A stretch of DNA of 40,932 nt from an uncultured Bacteroidota bacterium (GTDB lineage: Bacteria > Bacteroidota > Bacteroidia > Chitinophagales > LD1): positions 1 to 40,932 of the forward strand of contig CALAYL010000006.1 of the NCBI GenBank assembly GCA_937894725.1. The letters run 5' to 3'. Position numbers and translations under genes: made by a program. Under the pieces are notes generated by a model. It worked only from the letters and a program-made list of their open reading frames with translations. It was not told the origin of the DNA and did not search any database. Shown here in pieces: positions 7,882 through 16,185 of the stretch. Each line of letters starts with the position of its first letter. The first letter of the stretch is position 1.

Positions 7882-9348
7882 ATGAAACATTCAAAAAACC
7901 TATTCAAAAAAACACTCATGGTAGCATGTATAGGGATGCTACTCCACTCTACTGGTTGCAAGAGCGACAAGAATCACACTTCGCTTGAAGGATCTCAAAT
8001 AGCAGTAAGTGGGCAAATGGAGGCTGAACTGACATCTCCACCAAATGTACCCAAGCCAGTAGGAGATAGAAAAGCTACTAAGCTTATTGTAAACATGGAA
8101 ATATTAGAAAAAGAAGGAGAAATGTCTCCTGGCGTAACGTACACCTATTGGACATTTGGAGGATCTGTACCAGGAAGCTTCATCAGAACCAGAATTGGCG
8201 ATGAAGTGGAGTTTCACCTCAAGAACCATCCAGACAATAAATTGCCCCACAATATTGACTTGCATGCCGTTACTGGCCAAGGTGGTGGTGCAGCATCATC
8301 ATTTGTAGCACCAGGTCATGAGGTGGTGTTTTCATTCAAAGTGCTAAACCAAGGATTATATGTGTACCACTGCGCTACAGCACCTGTAGGTATGCATATC
8401 GCAAACGGTATGTACGGTTTGATACTAGTAGAGCCAGCCGGGGGCTTACCTAAAGTAGATAAAGAATACTACATCATGCAAGGTGATTTCTATACTAAAG
8501 GAAAAAATGGAGACCAAGGACTTCAAGCATTTGATATGCAAAAAGGAGTAGATGAGCATCCAGAATACGTTGTATTTAATGGTAGCACAAACGCACTCAC
8601 AGGAGATAATGCAATCAGTGCAAAAGTAGGCGAAAAAGTAAGATTGTTTGTAGGAAACGGTGGACCAAACTTAGTTTCTTCATTCCACGTAATCGGTGAA
8701 ATATTCGACAACGTGCACGTTGAAGGTGGCAATATGATTAACAAAAACGTTCAAACTACACTTATCCCAGCTGGTGGTGCTGCCATAGTTGATTTTAGGG
8801 TAGATGTACCGGGTACTTTTATCATTGTTGACCACTCTATTTTCAGAGCTTTCAATAAAGGTGCATTAGGAATGCTAAAAGTAACTGGCGATGAAAATAA
8901 GAACATCTATAGCGGCAAGCAAGTAGAAGGTATCTATCATCCAGAAGGAGGTACAATCCAAACTATGCCAGGCGGCAAGTCTGAAGCAGCTCCAAAAGCA
9001 GTATCTCTTCCAGAAAGAATCGAAGCAGGAAAAATCTTGTACACTAAGACATGCTTTGCTTGTCATCAAGATAATGGTGCTGGAGTAGCCAATGCCTTCC
9101 CTCCTCTTGCAGCTTCGGACTATTTGAATGAAGATGTAGATAGAGCTATCAATATTGTAATGCATGGTAAATCTGGCGAAATCACTGTAAATGGTAAAAA
9201 GTATAACAGTGTGATGACTGCACAAACCCTTAATGATGAAGAAGTAGCCAACGTATTGACCTATGTTTATAATAGCTGGGGCAATTCTAAAAAAGAAGTG
9301 ACTACTGAAATGGTATCTAAAGTAAGAGCTAAATCAGCAGAACATTAA
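7882..9348 (+). CDS. nirK: Copper nitrite reductase with C-terminal cytochrome c domain
   Basis: A 488-aa periplasmic enzyme reducing nitrite to NO. The signal peptide ends in a probable lipobox (TGC, Cys26). Two cupredoxin domains follow. Type 1 copper ligands are His123, Cys164, His172 and Met177; type 2 ligands are His128, His163 and His318 (VDHSIFRAF). The catalytic pair would be Asp126 (HNIDLHA) and His269 (SSFHV). After about residue 375 a cytochrome c domain is fused, with the haem motif CFACH (Cys391, Cys394, His395) and Met445 as probable axial ligand. The fusion probably feeds electrons directly to the type 1 copper. It is 36 bp after norB in the same operon. Confidence 0.95.
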   Translation: MKHSKNLFKKTLMVACIGMLLHSTGCKSDKNHTSLEGSQIAVSGQMEAELTSPPNVPKPVGDRKATKLIVNMEILEKEGEMSPGVTYTYWTFGGSVPGSFIRTRIGDEVEFHLKNHPDNKLPHNIDLHAVTGQGGGAASSFVAPGHEVVFSFKVLNQGLYVYHCATAPVGMHIANGMYGLILVEPAGGLPKVDKEYYIMQGDFYTKGKNGDQGLQAFDMQKGVDEHPEYVVFNGSTNALTGDNAISAKVGEKVRLFVGNGGPNLVSSFHVIGEIFDNVHVEGGNMINKNVQTTLIPAGGAAIVDFRVDVPGTFIIVDHSIFRAFNKGALGMLKVTGDENKNIYSGKQVEGIYHPEGGTIQTMPGGKSEAAPKAVSLPERIEAGKILYTKTCFACHQDNGAGVANAFPPLAASDYLNEDVDRAINIVMHGKSGEITVNGKKYNSVMTAQTLNDEEVANVLTYVYNSWGNSKKEVTTEMVSKVRAKSAEH

Positions 9349-9349
9349 T

Positions 9350-10126
9350 ATGAAAAAGGACATAAAGTTGGGATTGATGGTATTTACGGCATTGCTCATG
9401 TATAGTATATATGGTCAATCCCAACCTATGGTCTTAGTAAAAGCAGGTGAGTATGCTCCTATCTATGGCAGAGATTCAGTGAAAGTCAAAGTAGCCAGTT
9501 TCTATATGGATGTCTATCCAGTAACAAACGAAGCCTATCTTGATTTTGTAATAAAAAATCCTAAGTGGCGAAAATCACAAGCAAAAAGTTTGTTCGTAGA
9601 TAAAAATTATCTCGTTGAATGGACGAACGATATTACATTAAGAAAAGATATGGATTTGAAATCACCTATCACCAATGTATCTTGGTTTGCAGCAAACGAT
9701 TATTGCAAATGTCAAGGCAAACGATTGCCTACGATTGACGAATGGGAATATGTAGCTATGGCAAACGAAAGTATGCCTGACGCTAGAAAAACGAAGAAAT
9801 ATAATGAGTACATACTTAGTTGGTACGAAGCACCTAAAACCTACAAAAACAAAATTGGTGAAACATTCAAAAACTATTGGGGTATTTATGACATCCACGG
9901 ATTAGTTTGGGAATGGACATCTGACTTCAACTCCGTGTTAATATCTGGTGAATCGAGAAAAGATTCCAGCAATGACAGAAATTTGTTTTGTGGAAGCGGG
10001 TCATTGGGAGCTACCGACCTGATGAACTACGCAGCATTTATGCGATACGCATTTCGAGGTAGCATCAAGGCCAAATATTCGGTCAAAAACTTAGGCTTTC
10101 GCTGTGTGAAAGACCTTACAAAATAA
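9350..10126 (+). CDS. SUMF1/FGE-fold protein lacking the catalytic cysteines
   Basis: A 258-aa exported protein with an N-terminal hydrophobic signal (about 1-24) and one formylglycine-generating-enzyme-like domain. Recognisable blocks are MVLVKAGEY, FYMDVYPVTNEAYLDF, ITNVSWFAANDYCKCQGKRL, PTIDEWEYVA, DIHGLVWEWTSDF and NLGFRCV at the end. Where true FGE has the Cys pair after the GGS block, this protein reads CGSGSLGATDLMNY, so neither catalytic Cys is in place. It is therefore unlikely to make formylglycine. It starts 1 bp after nirK and 5 bp before the SCO gene, so a binding or maturation role for NirK is the natural guess, without direct proof. Confidence 0.85.
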   Translation: MKKDIKLGLMVFTALLMYSIYGQSQPMVLVKAGEYAPIYGRDSVKVKVASFYMDVYPVTNEAYLDFVIKNPKWRKSQAKSLFVDKNYLVEWTNDITLRKDMDLKSPITNVSWFAANDYCKCQGKRLPTIDEWEYVAMANESMPDARKTKKYNEYILSWYEAPKTYKNKIGETFKNYWGIYDIHGLVWEWTSDFNSVLISGESRKDSSNDRNLFCGSGSLGATDLMNYAAFMRYAFRGSIKAKYSVKNLGFRCVKDLTK

Positions 10127-10131
10127 ACACT

Positions 10132-10731
10132 ATGCGCTATCTATTTTTTTTATGCTTTTTAATCGCTTTCAATAGCTGCAACAATAAAGCAACCACAGAA
10201 AACACAACAGCTACTATACAAGAGCAGCTCGCTATTTCTGACGAGTCGATATTCAATCTTGACACTAAATGGCGAACAGAAGAAGGTAAAGAAATCGAAC
10301 TAAAAGAACTGAAAGGTAAAGTACTCGTAGTAGTAATGATATATACCAGCTGCAAAGCTGCTTGCCCTAGATTGGTAGCCGATATGAAAGCCATATCCGA
10401 ACAAATCCCAGGCGAAAACAAAAAAGAAATTCAATATGTACTCGTAAGTATAGACCCAGATACAGATACTCCCGAAAAATTAAAACAATTTGCCATTGAT
10501 AAAGAAATGGACGGTGATGAATGGACTTTTCTACAAGGCAACAAAGAAAGTGTACAGGAATTTGCCAATGTGCTGGCGGTGAAGTACAGAGAAATAACCC
10601 CTATAGATTTTTCTCACTCAAATATCATCAGTGTTTTTAACCAAAAAGGGGAGCTCATACACCAGCTTGAAGGCCTAGGTGTAAACAATAAAGAAACAGT
10701 GAAAGTCATCATTGAAACCTCAAAAAAATAA
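10132..10731 (+). CDS. SCO1/SenC-family copper chaperone lipoprotein
   Basis: A 199-aa thioredoxin-fold protein. The lipobox FNSC (Cys16) anchors it in the envelope. The copper-binding motif is C-x3-C (Cys74 and Cys78 in YTSCKAACPR), with the distant His162 in DFSHSN as third ligand, exactly as in SCO proteins. These deliver copper to, or reduce thiols at, the CuA site of oxidases. Here, between nirK genes and a beta-barrel gene, it more likely serves the copper sites of NirK, or CuA of NosZ. Confidence 0.92.
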   Translation: MRYLFFLCFLIAFNSCNNKATTENTTATIQEQLAISDESIFNLDTKWRTEEGKEIELKELKGKVLVVVMIYTSCKAACPRLVADMKAISEQIPGENKKEIQYVLVSIDPDTDTPEKLKQFAIDKEMDGDEWTFLQGNKESVQEFANVLAVKYREITPIDFSHSNIISVFNQKGELIHQLEGLGVNNKETVKVIIETSKK

Positions 10732-10737
10732 AACATC

Positions 10738-12066
10738 ATGAAAACTAATATTAAGTTTTACACTATAGCTATGCTTATGGCTACATTATTCACAATCAGC
10801 CACTCAGCATATGCACAATTTACATTCAACGGACAGATGATTGATAGATTTGAGCTACGACATGGCTACGGGAAAGCTATCGAAAAAGGTACTGACCCCG
10901 CTGCATTCGTGAGCCAGAGAATACGACTCGAAGGAAAATATCAACTCAACAAACTCACCTTTTATGTGAGCTTTCAAGATGTGCGAACATGGGGTAGCAC
11001 AGCCCAGTTAAAAATAACCGACAACCTTTTTTCACTGTATGAAGGTTGGGCGCAGATCCACTTTGACAGTAGCTTTTCTTTAAAAGTAGGACGGCAAGAG
11101 CTCAACTATGACAACGCACGATTCTTAGGGAATGTAGATTGGGCTCTTCAAGGCAGATCGCACGATTTTGCACTATTGAAATATGAAAAGAAAAACACAA
11201 AAATCGACTTAGGTGGCGGATATAATCAAGATGCCGAGTCGCTTACCAACAATATTTTCACCAATACCAATCAATACAAAACAGCACAAATGCTTCGCAT
11301 AGAACAAAAGCTGGGCAAATTTGATTTTTCGTTTTTGATATGGAACAATGGACAACAGTATATCGTCAGAGATACTGCTGGTAAAGTAACCCAAAAAGGA
11401 ATGCGCTTTGCTCAAACATTTGGGTTGCCTACCTTAAAATTTACACACAAAAACACCACTATATCAGGATACTATTATCATCAAGTCGGAAAAGATATTA
11501 AAAACAAAAAACTCAACGCATTTGATGCAAGTTTACAGGTTTCGCAAGTATTTAAATTTAACGAGGCGAAGAAAAACCAACTTCGATTGACTGCTGGAGC
11601 TGAAGTACTCAGCGGCACTGCAACTAACTATACAGGCAGTGTAAATCAATCTTACTCTCCGCTCTTCGGCACAAATCACGGATTTAATGGCTACATGGAT
11701 ATGTTCTATGTAGGCGGCAGACACGAAAACTCAGTTGGTTTAATTGATGCCTACCTAAAACTAAGATACGACTTCTCCCCTGCTGCATTTATCGCCCTCA
11801 ATGGCAACGCATTTATGGCATACGCAGATGTATATAAAGGCACTACAAAACAAAATAAGTATTTGGGTACAGAGCTTGATCTAGCTGGTGGCTACGTGTT
11901 CAACAAATCAGTTTCATTCCAAGCCGGCTATAGCCATATGTTTGGAACTCCAACCATACAAAATTTAGAAAAAGTAAGTAATGCAGACGCAGTACAAAAC
12001 TGGGCATACGTGATGCTCATCATAAGACCAAAATCAGATAAAAAATTCATCGGATTATACAATTAA
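10738..12066 (+). CDS. Outer-membrane beta-barrel, alginate-export-like
   Basis: A 442-aa protein with a signal peptide cleaved after AYA (residue 26) and a mature part made of many amphipathic strands with aromatic girdle residues. The N-terminal segment (FNGQMIDRFELRHGYG, then FVSQRIRLEGKYQL) looks like the alginate-export porin family. Repeated strand-turn units such as LYEGWAQIHFDSSFSLKVGRQEL continue to the end. It lies 6 bp after the SCO gene and 29 bp before ric, inside the nor/nir operon. Passage of nitrite, nitrate or copper across the outer membrane is a plausible role. The substrate is not visible in the sequence. Confidence 0.8.
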   Translation: MKTNIKFYTIAMLMATLFTISHSAYAQFTFNGQMIDRFELRHGYGKAIEKGTDPAAFVSQRIRLEGKYQLNKLTFYVSFQDVRTWGSTAQLKITDNLFSLYEGWAQIHFDSSFSLKVGRQELNYDNARFLGNVDWALQGRSHDFALLKYEKKNTKIDLGGGYNQDAESLTNNIFTNTNQYKTAQMLRIEQKLGKFDFSFLIWNNGQQYIVRDTAGKVTQKGMRFAQTFGLPTLKFTHKNTTISGYYYHQVGKDIKNKKLNAFDASLQVSQVFKFNEAKKNQLRLTAGAEVLSGTATNYTGSVNQSYSPLFGTNHGFNGYMDMFYVGGRHENSVGLIDAYLKLRYDFSPAAFIALNGNAFMAYADVYKGTTKQNKYLGTELDLAGGYVFNKSVSFQAGYSHMFGTPTIQNLEKVSNADAVQNWAYVMLIIRPKSDKKFIGLYN

Positions 12067-12095
12067 AATATTCATTCACTTTAAAAATAACAAAT

Positions 12096-12827
12096 ATGGA
12101 AACGATAGCATTAAAAGTAAGGAAAGTAGGCGATTTAGTAAAGGAGAATATAAAGACAGCGCATGTATTTAAAAAATACGGTATAGACTTTTGTTGTGGA
12201 GGAGGTATCACCATTGAGCGAGCATGCAGAAAAGAAAATGTAGTATTTGAAGACTTAGCTGCTGACTTAATGAAACTTAATGAAGCTTCAGCTACAGATC
12301 AGCGATACGATAAATGGGAGCTAGATTTCTTAGCCGATTATATCGTAAACACGCATCATGCCTATGTAGAAGAAGCTATGCCCATGATTTTATCATATGC
12401 TCAAAAAGTAGCATCAGTACATGGTCACGCACATACTCCTACAATAGAAATATACAAACTCTTCATTGATGTAGTCAATGAATTGACACCTCATATGAAA
12501 AAAGAAGAGCTTATCCTTTTCCCATTCATTAAGAAAATGATGAAAGCTAAAAAGGAACAAACCGCGTTTGAAGCTGGGCGTTTTGGTACAGTGCAAAACC
12601 CAATAGATATGATGGAATCTGAGCATGAAGTTGCAGGCACTATTTTAAAACAAATCGCAAAACTAAGCAACAACTATACTCCACCAGAATGGGCTTGCAA
12701 TACATTCAAAGCACTCTATGCAAAACTTGAAGAATTTGAACAAGACCTGCATTTACATATACATCTTGAAAATAACATTTTATTTCCAAAAGCATTAACT
12801 TTAGAAAAAGCACTAACTAACACATAA
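12096..12827 (+). CDS. ric: Di-iron Fe-S cluster repair protein RIC (YtfE/ScdA)
   Basis: A 243-aa cytoplasmic protein that restores Fe-S clusters damaged by NO. The N-terminal ScdA domain has the typical IDFCCGGG motif (Cys33, Cys34). The C-terminal hemerythrin-like domain supplies di-iron ligands: His88 region (THHAY), His133 with Glu137 (HMKKEE), His177 (ESEHEVAG) and His221 with Glu225 (HIHLENN). Length is normal for the family. Its position between the beta-barrel and norQ ties it to the NO made by NirK. Confidence 0.94.
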   Translation: METIALKVRKVGDLVKENIKTAHVFKKYGIDFCCGGGITIERACRKENVVFEDLAADLMKLNEASATDQRYDKWELDFLADYIVNTHHAYVEEAMPMILSYAQKVASVHGHAHTPTIEIYKLFIDVVNELTPHMKKEELILFPFIKKMMKAKKEQTAFEAGRFGTVQNPIDMMESEHEVAGTILKQIAKLSNNYTPPEWACNTFKALYAKLEEFEQDLHLHIHLENNILFPKALTLEKALTNT

Positions 12828-12828
12828 T

Positions 12829-13635
12829 ATGGAAACTATAGCAGACTTGATAGAAAGGAGAATAACTATACCTTATTACAAACCTACTGGCAAAGAAATA
12901 GAGGTGTTCGAAAAAGTATTCGAGAATAAACTACCTCTGCTACTCAAAGGCCCTACAGGTACAGGTAAATCAAGGTTTGTAGAGTATGTAGCTCATGTAA
13001 AAGAACTCACTCTTCTCACCATAAGCTGCCATGAAGAAACCTCTGCTACAGACTTGATTGGTCGATATATCATCAAAGGTGCCGAAACGATGTGGATAGA
13101 TGGTCCATTGACTACCGCTGTCAAAAATGGTTTTATACTTTATTTGGACGAAGTAGCTGAAGCACGCCCTGATGTAGTCGTAGCTATCCACTCACTCACT
13201 GATCATAGACGAGAACTCTATATCGACAAACTAGGACAAACTATCAAAGCGCATGAAGACTTCATGCTTATCGCATCTTTCAACCCTGGCTACCAAAAAG
13301 GATTTAAAGAACTCAAACCATCTACACGACAGCGCTTCGTTGCGCTGTCGTTTAGTTATCCTGAACCTAAAGCGGAAATTGAAATCTTAGTAAATGAAAC
13401 AACAATTGATGAAGATACCGCTAAAAAACTAGTCAATATTGGTAACAAAATCAGAAATCTAAAAGAACTAGGACTTACCGAAACTGTATCGACCAGATTG
13501 CTCGTTGATGCTGCTCAACTTATAGCCAGTGGGTTGCCAAAGCGATTGGCGGTGAAAGTGGCCATCATCGAACCATTGACAGATGATTTAGATGTGATTC
13601 AAGCGCTTGTAGATACCAGCACCTTGCTGATCTAA
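12829..13635 (+). CDS. norQ: MoxR-type AAA ATPase NorQ
   Basis: A 268-aa AAA+ ATPase of the CbbQ/NirQ/NorQ group, which with NorD inserts the non-haem iron of NorB. Walker A is GPTGTGKS (41-48), and Walker B is in LYLDEVAEA (about 102-110). Further family blocks are SCHEETSATDLIGRY and SFNPGYQKGFKELKPSTRQRF. It starts 1 bp after ric and 3 bp before norD. It is cytoplasmic. Confidence 0.94.
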   Translation: METIADLIERRITIPYYKPTGKEIEVFEKVFENKLPLLLKGPTGTGKSRFVEYVAHVKELTLLTISCHEETSATDLIGRYIIKGAETMWIDGPLTTAVKNGFILYLDEVAEARPDVVVAIHSLTDHRRELYIDKLGQTIKAHEDFMLIASFNPGYQKGFKELKPSTRQRFVALSFSYPEPKAEIEILVNETTIDEDTAKKLVNIGNKIRNLKELGLTETVSTRLLVDAAQLIASGLPKRLAVKVAIIEPLTDDLDVIQALVDTSTLLI

Positions 13636-13638
13636 CTT

Positions 13639-15408
13639 ATGGATTTAGATGAACTCATATTTGAGAAAGTAGCGAAATACTTTCACCGAAAAAACAAAAA
13701 AGCCGTTCGCAATGCGGTAAATGCAGTAGCACTTGAGGATATACATCCTCGGCTTTTAATCATGGCTAGAGCGCTCACTGGCCTACCCATTGAACTATTT
13801 GGAGCCGAGCGCGAAGGAGGCTACAAAGACAATAACTTTTTCTTGCCTGTACGCTTGGCCATTTTTAAAACTACTGAAGATAATTTATCGTTTTATTTTT
13901 ATAGAATTCTCTATCTCTCCATTCAGCAGCAACTAGGGCTCAATTGGTCGAGCGATGACATTATCGACCCTACTTTATCACAAACAAAAGCAGAAGAAAA
14001 TGCACCTATCATACTTGCAAAACTTGCAGACGAATACCCCATTGGCATTGAGCTACACGACAAGTTCAAACAAGATCTTATCGATTTACATACTGACCCT
14101 AAAACATCGGTAGATTTAAGTTGGTTGTATGGCAAATGGATGAAAAACCAAGATAAAATAGGTACTATATCTGCGCTTGAAAATTTTTCGGAAAAGATAA
14201 AAACGGCTATGCAAGTAGAAACCACTACTACTATCAAAGCTAAAGCAGTAGAAGAGATAAAGAGCGTAGCAGTTGATAAAAAACAACAAGAAGATTATGT
14301 AATGACTCATAATTTTGAAAAAGTAGAAACGGCTGATGAGTTTAATGGTGTATGGCGCGATTTTGATGGTGATGACGAGCTCGAAAAACATCAAGATGCC
14401 CTTGACGAATTGAATATGAAATTTACAGTGCGGGTAGATGATACTGCACATTCCGTATATCAAGCAGACTTTATAGAAAACACAAGCATAGCCGAAAGTG
14501 CTGAAAAAGAAAAAGATGGTTCTTTTATAGCATACCCAGAATGGGATTATACAAAGAGACAATATCGAGAAAATTTCTGCAAAGTTTTCCCACTACATCA
14601 CATTAACACGAACAAAGATTATTATCAAAATACGATAAATAATAATCATGGACTACTCACAGGACTACGCAAAATGGTAACGAACCTAAATAATAAACTC
14701 ACACAGCAAAAACGACAAACAGAGGGCAATGAATTTGATCTTGACGCCCTCACCGATTTATATACCGATGTACACAGCAATCGTACGCCATCCGAAAAAA
14801 TATTTTTGTCTAATCGAAAAAAAGATAAAGACATTTCGATTCTATTGATTTTGGATAGTAGCCTCTCGAGCGATGGCTATGTAGATGGCCATAGAGTAAT
14901 AGATGTAGAAAAACAAGTAGCTATTCTATTCGGTGAAATTTTAGCAGAACATAAAATTGATTTTTCAGTAGCTGCCTTTTATTCAAATACGAGAAACTAT
15001 CTAGGCTATCAAGTCATCAAAGACTTTGACGAAAATTGGCATACAGCAAAAAATAAAATCGGAGCAATAGAGCCTAATGGATATACGCGTATTGGTGGCG
15101 CACTACGACATGCAGGACATGAATTAAAAAAACGTACCACCAAAAATAAATGGGTAATACTACTCAGTGATGGCAAGCCAAATGACTACGATAAATATGA
15201 AGGTAAACACGGCATCAATGATGTAAAGCAAGCGTTACGAGAGCTCAATGAGTACAATATAAACAGTTACGCCCTTGCTATCGAAGCAAAGGCGAGGTAT
15301 TACTTGCCGCTTATGTTTGGGCAAAATCATTATCAAATTCTTCCTAACACCAATGAACTTCTAAAATCTTTGGTAGTTTTATTTGAAAAAATAAAATATC
15401 ATTCTTAA
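13639..15408 (+). CDS. norD: NorD, von Willebrand factor A protein
   Basis: A 589-aa cytoplasmic partner of NorQ needed for active NO reductase. The N-terminal two thirds are variable, with an acidic Lys/Glu-rich middle (about 190-260). The C-terminal third is a VWA domain whose metal-site motif is DSSLS in ILLILDSSLSSDG (about 404), followed by GYTRIGGALRHAG and ILLSDGKPNDYD. The order norQ-norD with a 3-bp gap is the classic arrangement. Confidence 0.92.
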   Translation: MDLDELIFEKVAKYFHRKNKKAVRNAVNAVALEDIHPRLLIMARALTGLPIELFGAEREGGYKDNNFFLPVRLAIFKTTEDNLSFYFYRILYLSIQQQLGLNWSSDDIIDPTLSQTKAEENAPIILAKLADEYPIGIELHDKFKQDLIDLHTDPKTSVDLSWLYGKWMKNQDKIGTISALENFSEKIKTAMQVETTTTIKAKAVEEIKSVAVDKKQQEDYVMTHNFEKVETADEFNGVWRDFDGDDELEKHQDALDELNMKFTVRVDDTAHSVYQADFIENTSIAESAEKEKDGSFIAYPEWDYTKRQYRENFCKVFPLHHINTNKDYYQNTINNNHGLLTGLRKMVTNLNNKLTQQKRQTEGNEFDLDALTDLYTDVHSNRTPSEKIFLSNRKKDKDISILLILDSSLSSDGYVDGHRVIDVEKQVAILFGEILAEHKIDFSVAAFYSNTRNYLGYQVIKDFDENWHTAKNKIGAIEPNGYTRIGGALRHAGHELKKRTTKNKWVILLSDGKPNDYDKYEGKHGINDVKQALRELNEYNINSYALAIEAKARYYLPLMFGQNHYQILPNTNELLKSLVVLFEKIKYHS

Positions 15409-15412
15409 AAAT

Positions 15413-16084
15413 ATGAATAAAGCTTTTCTAATCGGTAGCCTGCTGGCAATAATAATGAGCGGGTGCTACCAGCATTTTCAAAAACATGATGTACCACCCC
15501 ACATAGAAACGCCAAACGATGCTTTAGAAGAATTGAAAAATGGGAATGAACGCTTTTTGAAAAACCATATGATCCATACCAACTATAAAGATGAAATTCT
15601 GCATACAAAAACCTCACAACATCCGCATTCTTTTATCCTTAGTTGTATAGATTCTAGAGTGCCTGACGAAATCATTTTTGACCAAGGTATAGGTAATATT
15701 TTTGTAGCTAGAGTTGCTGGCAATTTTGAAAATGATGATATATTGGGCAGTATGGAGTATGCAGCGAAACTTAAAGAAAGCAAACTCATCGTTGTACTCG
15801 GGCATACAAACTGTGGTGCTATTAAAGGCGCGGTAGATGATACCAAATTAGAAAACCTATCTAACTCCTTAGACCAAATCAAGCCAGCTATCAGCGGCAC
15901 TACGACCTACCCTATGCACGAGTCTATACTACACGAAACTACCACTAAAAATGTGGCAATGACAGTAGCGCATATTAGACACAGAAGTAAAACACTAGAT
16001 ACATTAGCCAAGGAAAACAAAATCAAAATAGTAGGTGCCATCTATGATGTAGCTACTGGCGAAGTACATTTTCTGAATATATAA
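15413..16084 (+). CDS. Beta-class carbonic anhydrase lipoprotein
   Basis: A 223-aa zinc enzyme interconverting CO2 and bicarbonate. The zinc ligands are Cys78, His131 and Cys134 (SCIDSRV and GHTNCGAI), with the Asp80-Arg82 dyad, and GNIFVARVAGN is a further signature. Unusual is the start: a lipoprotein signal with lipobox MSGC (Cys18), which places the enzyme in the periplasm or outer membrane rather than in the cytoplasm. It is 4 bp after norD, so it is the last gene of the operon. A pH or bicarbonate role near the proton-consuming nitrite and NO reductases is an inference. Confidence 0.92.
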   Translation: MNKAFLIGSLLAIIMSGCYQHFQKHDVPPHIETPNDALEELKNGNERFLKNHMIHTNYKDEILHTKTSQHPHSFILSCIDSRVPDEIIFDQGIGNIFVARVAGNFENDDILGSMEYAAKLKESKLIVVLGHTNCGAIKGAVDDTKLENLSNSLDQIKPAISGTTTYPMHESILHETTTKNVAMTVAHIRHRSKTLDTLAKENKIKIVGAIYDVATGEVHFLNI

Positions 16085-16087
16085 ATC

Positions 16088-16107
16088 ACCATTTACAAAC
16101 CATTTAC
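16088..16107 (+). promoter_or_regulatory. Direct repeat with 11-bp period
   Basis: ACCATTTAC occurs twice (16088-16096 and 16099-16107) with an 11-bp period, about one helical turn. It lies 79 bp before the next gene. Such tandem repeats are typical of OmpR/PhoB-type binding sites; an OmpR-type regulator gene exists at 27135-27830, but no link is shown. A chance repeat in AT-rich DNA is possible. Confidence 0.25.
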
Positions 16108-16185
16108 TTTTAGTATTAAGATTATGACTGTGTACCTATTTTATTTCAAAATTTTAGTGTAACGTTGTTGACTAAAAACAACGAT

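Noticed and set aside
8875..9225. 116-aa antisense open frame opposite the NirK cytochrome domain
   Set aside because: Shadow of a conserved domain on the other strand; no support of its own.
9350..10126. Active formylglycine-generating enzyme for sulfatases
   Set aside because: The two catalytic Cys positions are replaced and no sulfatase is encoded nearby.
14116..14562. 148-aa antisense open frame inside norD
   Set aside because: It lies fully opposite a well-supported gene, has a biased hydrophobic composition and no recognisable motif.
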